From Armillaria gallica (taxonomy: Eukaryota; Basidiomycota; Agaricomycetes; Agaricales; Physalacriaceae), in contig JBANDB010000018.1 of NCBI GenBank assembly GCA_037576215.1, forward strand, positions 1,426,001 to 1,490,000: DNA of 64,000 nt, written 5' to 3'. A program made the position numbers and the translations under genes. The notes beneath the pieces were generated by a model, which saw only the letters and a program-made list of their open reading frames with translations, was not told where the DNA came from and did not search any database. Shown one piece after another: positions 57,630 to 64,000 of this stretch. Each line of letters opens with the position of its first letter. Positions within the stretch are counted from its first letter, which is position 1.

Positions 57630-60128
57630 ATGACCACCAATATGCAGTCCCTCCTCGTTAGCCTCAACAAGTCTCTCTCTGCACTCTCCTCGACGAACGA
57701 TAAGAAAGCGGTACTACTTGCTTTTTTGGAGAAACTCGGACGCGACTCGAAACGGTCTCTAAATCTCCTGTACCCCTCCTCTAATACTCCCAAGACCAAT
57801 CCGAATGTGGAGGACATAATCAATCAGAAAGCGCTCGAAGACTTCATTGCGCGCCACGGTCTCCAACAAGAGATGCTCGAGGTACAAAGGACATGGTTCA
57901 GTCGAACACCGTTGAAATTTGGTACACCAAAGCCGCCACCTTTGGCTCGCCTCAGCTGCGCAAACCAGAGCACTTCAAAGTCCCAATTTTGCCTCAAAGA
58001 TGGTACGATGAGCTGCTCAGGGTGTTTTCTTGTCCGGTATTGCTCGAAAGAGTGCCAGTTGAAACACTGGGGATCGCACAAATACGGTAGCTGTTTTCTC
58101 CTACAATGTATCTGAGCGAAGAAACTGACGTCGTTGAAGATTGTAAAAACATATTGAGATCACCATCATGGTCACCGGCGTGGGTCAGGGAGAAGAGGAC
58201 CCCGAAGTTCGTCGACGTAGCCTCAGATAGCGCACCACCGGGGATGCCACAAGGAGCGCCGCCCATATTTGGAATGGGCTTGATTTTGTTAGCTTGATTT
58301 CTGCTAGTTTCATCGCGTACTAATGCTAATCCGATGTCAGATGGGGAAATATCTCAGCGATCGATATCGTTAACGCAATTGACAACGAGGGGGTGGCAGA
58401 AATACGGAACAGAGATCTCTCTTTGGCTTTCGTGGGTGCGTCAAAGATTGCAAGTACATTTGATGTATCTGATTTCACCCATAGCTTCTGGGGACTTGCG
58501 AAACATGGTCAGGACCATCAATAAACTGCCACGGGACTATAACGGGACAATCAAAATAGTACTGAACGACTTCAACCCTATCGTCGTATGCAGGAACCTT
58601 ATGATTCTATCCATTCTCGGCATTGTCGAAGACATCGTGGGTGCAATGTAGACTATCCCATAATTCTCTTTTACTTATTTCATTCCGTAGGAGGAAGCAG
58701 CCGAACATGCTCTACATCTCTGGTACTCCATCTTCCAGCCTCTCTCTTACCAGACCCGTGTGCTTGTGCCCGTCATGGAGTCCGAGATATTTCGAAATTT
58801 TAATGGTACCCCCGTTCAGCTGACGCCAACAACAACAATGTGCACCACGTTCTCCGCTGACACCATCGCTTTTCTCCTCGATCAACTCCGACCGAAGGAT
58901 AGAGATCCAGCCGTTGCCAATAACGCTTTGAATGACATCATGAACGCACCAGAGAGAGTCGATTACCGTGACCGGTACTATGCGCGCCTGAAACCGTCTC
59001 ATAGACTCACATTGAAGCAATGGCGTTCTTATGGGCTGGTTCTGCCTTTCGGCGCCATCGACGCTCACATGGCTATCCCTAACCCATGGCTCTTTACCCA
59101 CGATGATCGTCTCATGCTCAACGACAGTGCTCACCCCTTCGATGGATGGGAGTAAGGACCCCCATCTACTCTACTGGTCCCACTTTTACTTATCCTGATT
59201 TCAGCTTCGACGAGATGTTCAACGCGGGAAAGGCCCATGGAACGACTGAAGAAGATTTGTTTGGCTGTCTTTTCTTCTACGTCAAGGGCCAGTTGGTCGA
59301 ATTTTCAAAACGCCTTCGCAGATTCAAGATACAAATATATGTCTCTGATGAAGATGCTCGACAGCTTCCCAAAACTCTCAATAGCCACCCCACGTTCCCT
59401 CAGAGCTTTGATCGTGTCGAGGCTTCGAACATTACGGACAAGAACTATGTCGGCATGTCGGTTCTGTCCGACTGGGGCCCTTTGCTGAACAAAGCTAATC
59501 CCCACGCGGCCATCATCGGCCTCTTCATGAATTGGCACGTTTGGAAAAAGTCAGCAAACTTCCTGTCATCTTCCGTAGCCTTCAACGATGCGATGAAGAG
59601 AATGACATCCTGTCCATCAGTGGTATGAATTTGTTCTATTCTTTACGGAATAGAAGGAATTGACTCGTCTTTAGGGGTTTTCTCCAACTAATCTTTTCCC
59701 ACCGGACCGGAAGGTGATTGAGATGATGAAAAACCTGACTTTATTTCACGATACATCAAACTCTTTCGAGGAGTATTTAAAAGACGAGAAGGAGGACGAA
59801 ACTGCCTCCAAAGCCGGACTTCAAAGTAGGCGAATCAACAGGATTGTGCCACATGTGTGCTTTTTTGCTGTCTGTGATGTTTGATTTATTTTGACGTTCT
59901 CTCCCATACTAGCGCTGCTTAGCTAAATTGGGGGCAAAACATAGCGAGCTCCCAGTCATCGACTCCCCGGAACGATGGTATAAAGCGGTGAGCTTCTCAA
60001 CTGTATGCGTTGGTAATGCACCATTTAATGCGTGTTTTCAGGCATCTCTTAGCGGTATGGCATACTATGAACGCTATGTTGAATGGGGACAAGTCGATAA
60101 TCTTGTGAAGAGATCGAGAAAAAAGTAG
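57630..60128 (+). CDS. MYND-type zinc finger / DUF4470 protein
   Basis: Nine exons (57630-58086, 58122-58287, 58341-58435, 58485-58636, 58691-59151, 59205-59622, 59675-59854, 59913-59987, 60042-60128) give 696 residues in a single frame. The MYND finger lies at about 110-160: CSGCFLVRYCSKECQLKHWGSHK, with a further Cys in VVEDCKN. The first half of the finger is odd, CANQSTSKSQFC, lacking the usual close CxxC pair. After SPSWSPAWVREKRTP come the DUF4470 landmarks LWGNISAIDIVN, FVASGDLRNMVRTINKLP and IKIVLNDFN. Then come EEAAEHALHLWYSIFQPLS, SFDRVEASNITDKNYVGMS and NPHAAIIGLFMNW. The end reads HSELPVIDSPERWYKAASLS. MYND domains bind proline-rich partners; the role of this mushroom-type family is unknown. 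Start ATG 57630 (MTTNMQSLLVSLNKS). Confidence 0.87.
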
Positions 60129-60544
60129 TTGTATACAATGCATGCCCTATTTCAGTCGCATATATTATCTTGAAGACAAATCTTGACCCCAGTGCGGCGT
60201 TGTCCATTGATATCTTAGGTCATCCACTCTAATTATGGTAAAAATACCGCCGTTGTAACTTCCTGACTCTCGAAGCAGTCCGCACTATAGGACCCAACGA
60301 AGAGATCAGGATCCGATACATTGGCAGCTCCATATACCGTGGAAGACGCCTCGATAAGGTCCGAACGTGATACAACGTTAACTATCTCTGCCCATCTTGC
60401 ATCCTCCCGCGGTCCTTTTGACAACTTTTTGATCGATTCGGTGCCATCTAGCAGTTTGCGAATCGCGATTGTTCCATCTTTTGAGTTCTACAACCTTCTG
60501 AGTTACTTCCCGTCCTACCAAAAAAATACGAGCATCGATTGCAA

Positions 60545-60605
60545 TCGTTCGCTGGGGAGTCGAACCCCCGGTACGACTCTGTACTGTACCAGCTGACGTA
60601 TGCGA
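60545..60605 (-). repeat. tRNA-like / Pol III promoter remnant
   Basis: On the minus strand a perfect B-box GGTTCGACTCC sits in a T-arm-like GGGGGTTCGACTCCCC. CAGCTGGTACAG upstream resembles a D-arm/A-box. CATTCGC and GCGAACG could form an acceptor stem with one mismatch. The distance between D-arm and T-arm is too short for an anticodon arm, so it is not a functional tRNA. It could be a deleted tRNA or the head of a SINE. Confidence 0.35.
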
Positions 60606-61329
60606 ATGTTGTAACTTGTATAGTTAAGTAGCAAACACCATTTCTACGATCGGCTAGGTTCGAATTCACCGGAACGCACAGGGCACAGCGGTACTTATTG
60701 TAGAAATACAACAAACCTAGGAAATACACATGTGTGGTCTACAAGGAAACACATGTGAACAGTAGTACCAGAGCAGTGTGGACTTACTCGACACCATTTC
60801 CGGTGAGGTTAATAATGCTTTGATAATATAGTAGGTGTACGACTGGGAAAAAACACTCTTTCTACGGCGCAGAGACTTTATCTCTTTCGTTCATCTCAAG
60901 TCTACTTGTCGTGGATGGGTATCGCGCACCTGGATCGAAAGACCGAGATTTGTTGCAATGAGAACTTGACGCATTAGGCTAACATTATGAGGAAAATCAA
61001 TATTGGATGCACATCACTATTCACCACATCAATTGCGGCCTACTGCTTAACTGACCAGTAAATCGGAGTGACCGTCTCGCAGTTCTGCAATGAAAAATAA
61101 TCGTATCCTCAGGTACTATATACAGAAGAGTCCGTGAGTTACACGACCTGACGGTGAATACTGAGCATCTACCGTCGCCATGTATGTTATTGTATGGTAA
61201 CTACTTACGCTGAAGATTGGTGTCGTGCAAATATAAAAAAGAATCATGTTGTAGCCAGGTTACATTTATTTTTTTGACCGGGAGTGTTCAAATACGTATT
61301 CGAAGGTATTGAGCTCGATGGTCATTTGA

Positions 61330-62121
61330 TACATCATCCGATAGCGACTTGCCTGCGTACCACGTTTTGAGGCTCACCATGTGCTCAGTGAGGTAGACGA
61401 GTGCTTCTGGGGCGAAGGCACTGTGGATGTACCATGTTCAGAGCTTTTCGAGTCGTTGTTCACGGTGGGCCCGGGTCCACGGAACTGTTTGGACCTTGAT
61501 CTCCTTGTTGGATCCGACAGTGCTACCTGCTTCGACAGTTAGGGAGACCGACATGGGGTCCCTTTTCTAGTCACTGTGCTCAGCGAGCAGCTAAATGGCG
61601 CGCCTTCAATATGATTACTATCACGAGGAATAGAAAAGATTTTATCGCAGCCACCTCTCACAAACACCATTGTTCTTAGCACAATCTTAGCGAGTGCCCA
61701 TAGCTTGAGTCATTAATGAGACTGGTGTTGGATGCTCTCAACTTACCGAGTCCCACTAATACTGCTTCAGTATACTTATTACGTGCTCTTCGAGGTCGAA
61801 ATTGATGAAGCTGCGCCAAATTTAGAACCCGATTTCCGGCTCCGTTGGACTGCCGCAGTAAAATAGTTGACCCTGAGTTCGATCTTCTTTTGCCAAATCC
61901 ATCAGGTACCTAAGCATCCTTGCCTCCCCGCTCTGTAAGTTTTCCTTCTCTTCGAGACTCAAGCTGCAAGCGCTCATGTAGTATTCATATTGATACAACA
62001 TCGTGTTCCGCCATGACTTCGACGCATCTCGGGCCTTTCCTCCGTATCCCAGAATTCTCAAGCACGCACCGAATTCCGATACTAAGACAACACTTAGCTT
62101 CTTGCAGGCAAATAATTTCAT
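61330..62121 (-). pseudogene. Decayed coding remnant of unknown family
   Basis: Minus-strand frames with protein-like composition but interrupted by stops. One piece is ILGYGGKARDASKSWRNTML with YEYYMSACSLSLEEKENLQ and MLRYLMDLAKEDRTQGQ (62121-61822). The other is KEIKVQTVPWTRAHREQRLE, a stop, then FAPEALVYLTEHMVSLKTWY (about 61545-61345). Both lie in the same order on one strand, which suggests one dead gene. I do not recognise the family. Confidence 0.3.
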
Positions 62122-62426
62122 GTTTCATGGTGCTTTATAAGAGGTTCCTATCTTTTTCCGAACGCGCCCAGGTTTCTGATCTCCCTCACGTACCTCCACG
62201 GAGTCCGCGCAGAACTTGGCTGAACATCTCCAAAAGAAGATTCCACGCGTCAGACCAATTTGTCGCGTATCACACCCATACGGACCACACAAAGATGATG
62301 CCAAGTTCCGTGACGTAGTCATGCATGTTCACTGGTAACGACTGCGCTAGCTAAAAGGATCTGCTGCTCCTTTATCGGTCTCCTACCGTTCGACAGCTAT
62401 AAAGAAAGCAGGCGAGCATTAGCTGC

Positions 62427-63382
62427 ATGTCTGGTCGCAACAGCATGAGCGCAGAGGAACCAAGTTCCCCGTACCTTCCATTGGATATTCTACAAGAGGT
62501 TTTCGAATACGCCGCCAGGGTAGACAGACAGGTCGCGTTGAATTTAGTGCAGGTATCTAGCTGGGCTAAGGAGTGGTGCGTACTATCGATCCTCGATGAT
62601 TCCCTGGCTCATACTTACATAGGGTCGACCCGATATTGTACCAGGTCGTCAGCCTTCGCCGCGAAAGCACTATTCGTAACTTCCTCCGCACCATCGAGAC
62701 CGCCAAAAGTCAACGGTTTTTCCTCGACCACGTAAAGTCCCTCTGTTTCTCCGTCGACATTCATACTGAAACCTGTCGGACCGTCAAAATACTGGCCGCC
62801 TGTGCAGGTGTAACCCACCTAACCATATTCTTCGTGCCGACCTCGCAAATCCCGACACATTGCCATCCGAGCTGTCACTCACCCGAACGACTCGGGACAG
62901 CTGTCTCTAATCTGCGGCCGACTCATTTATCGGTCTTGTTTCCTACGATACTTCATGGGTTCTACCCCCAGCTGAATCTTCCTTTCTACTCCCGATTAAC
63001 ACACCTTTCCATTATCAACGACTCGACGGACTGGACAGCATGGTCGGGGTTTCACTCTCTTTCTAATCTCACGCATCTGGCACTTGATGTTCGAGCCGAG
63101 CCGCAGCCCATAGAGCCGGACAAGGCGGCACGGATATGCAGCACCGTGGCGTTCATACTTGGACATTGTCCCAGTTTACATGTCTGCGTGTTGTTACTTT
63201 TGTTCACGCCTGATCCCCATCAGACTCGAGATGCTATCGCGCGGTGGCAAGGCGCAGAGGACCGAAGGCTTATTTTTCTGCGAGACACGGAGCCCTTTAG
63301 GGACAGAGATGCGAGGGAGGAGCGTGTTATTTGGGACAAGGCCGAGCGGGCGATGGCTAGGCAACGGTCGGGTTCCTGTTAG
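62427..63382 (+). CDS. F-box protein, short
   Basis: Two exons (62427-62575, 62623-63382) give 302 residues. The F-box is at about 15-50: SPYLPLDILQEVFEYAARVD, then NLVQVSSWAKEWV and, after the intron, DPILYQVVSLRRES, a typical basidiomycete F-box with the intron inside it. The remaining residues form weak Leu-rich repeats (LRPTHLSVLFPTILHGF, RLTHLSIINDSTDW, NLTHLALDVRAEP) and a charged C-terminus. Likely a SCF adaptor; target unknown. Stop TAG 63380-63382. Confidence 0.8.
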
Positions 63383-64000
63383 TCTTCATTTTATTTTCAG
63401 TGTGATATCTCGCTTAAGATATTTCCAGTGTCTATCGTAATAGACCTATGATTATATGGTCTGCGGCTCGTAGTCCGCGGAGAACGAGGACCACGTTGTT
63501 GTGCTCTTCGACCGCAATCTGATGGCTCTTGTTTCATTTCGACTTCTATGAGATGTTCCAATGTTTCAATGCACCATGAAGAAAGAGGGAAAAATTAACG
63601 ACATAAAATATATTCTCCCTGCTCGTCGACCAATGTCTTGGACGCGGTCTAAAACCCGGGGATCCCTAGGTTTATGAAATACTAGAAAATTGCACGCGCG
63701 ATTGCGTTCCCGTTCCCGAGGAGATGGTGAACTTGAGATGGATGCATGAATAGAACATAGGTCTAGTTTGCACTAGATTTGAATGAAGGGTATAGAGTTC
63801 GCCCAAGCAGGAGAGCCGTTAGTTGGTCATCGGTTGAGCGAAAATTTGACTAATTGTTTCTAATAGGCATAACCTCCAAAAACTTTATGGAATCAGGGTC
63901 AAGCAGTTCTAGATATTTTTAGTGAAGCGGCGAGTTAGTGGGCACCGGTAGCCCTGATCATGGTACTGCACCGAGTGCGCGTTTGTATGGACATTGGAGT
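63383..64000. other. Right-edge intergenic, nothing recognised
   Basis: No coding frame with a motif and no repeat on either strand. The next gene lies beyond the window. Confidence 0.4.

Larger units (their letters stand above)
60129..62426. other. Intergenic with tRNA-like and coding remnants
   Basis: No intact gene. Contains a tRNA-like fragment at 60545-60605 (minus) and decayed minus-strand coding pieces at 61330-62121, listed separately. Confidence 0.4.

Noticed and set aside
60640..60680. Second tRNA-like B-box (GGTTCGAATTC)
   Set aside because: One mismatch to the consensus and no D-arm or acceptor pairing nearby.

Overview
The window is nuclear DNA of a filamentous basidiomycete, very probably an Agaricomycete. 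Genes carry many short GT-AG introns of about 45-70 bases. The protein families are typical of mushroom-forming fungi: F-box/LRR proteins, a MYND/DUF4470 protein, a DUF6699 protein, a fungal heptahelical protein and an MLKL-like N-terminal bundle. Protein-level calls rest on splicing by eye. For most genes the proposed exons keep one open frame and sum to a multiple of three.

Left housekeeping block (1-21.7 kb). It holds the 3' half of VPS10 (+), an orphan membrane protein (+), two LTR-like remnants, a secreted S28 serine peptidase (-), cytidine deaminase (+), a secreted GH17-type glucanase (+), tRNA-Ile with a short intron, a 422-bp hAT-type MITE with 8-bp target duplication, coronin (-), mitochondrial glycine-cleavage T protein (+), a small terminal-inverted-repeat element, and an intronless F-box protein (-). 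S28/CDA and coronin/GCV1 are divergent pairs.

Middle, gene-poor block (about 21.7-48.9 kb). Coding density drops sharply. It holds a decayed Zn2Cys6 transcription factor, an F-box/LRR gene (-), a heptahelical membrane protein (-), a previously unnamed basic protein (+), a dispersed three-copy repeat with a 33-bp near-identical inverted match 8.7 kb apart, and several broken coding remnants.

Right block (48.9-64 kb). It holds a DUF6699 protein, a PRXL2/AhpC-TSA thioredoxin-like protein whose CxxC motif depends on a 9-nt microexon, a 15-exon MLKL-like bundle plus pseudokinase-like protein, a MYND/DUF4470 protein and an F-box protein, all on +.

The genes do not form one pathway. The most unusual item is the 758-residue MLKL-like protein at 53.2-56.2 kb. 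Its order, a four-helix-bundle-like N-terminus followed by a degenerate kinase-like lobe, parallels animal MLKL. This is an inference for structure prediction to test.
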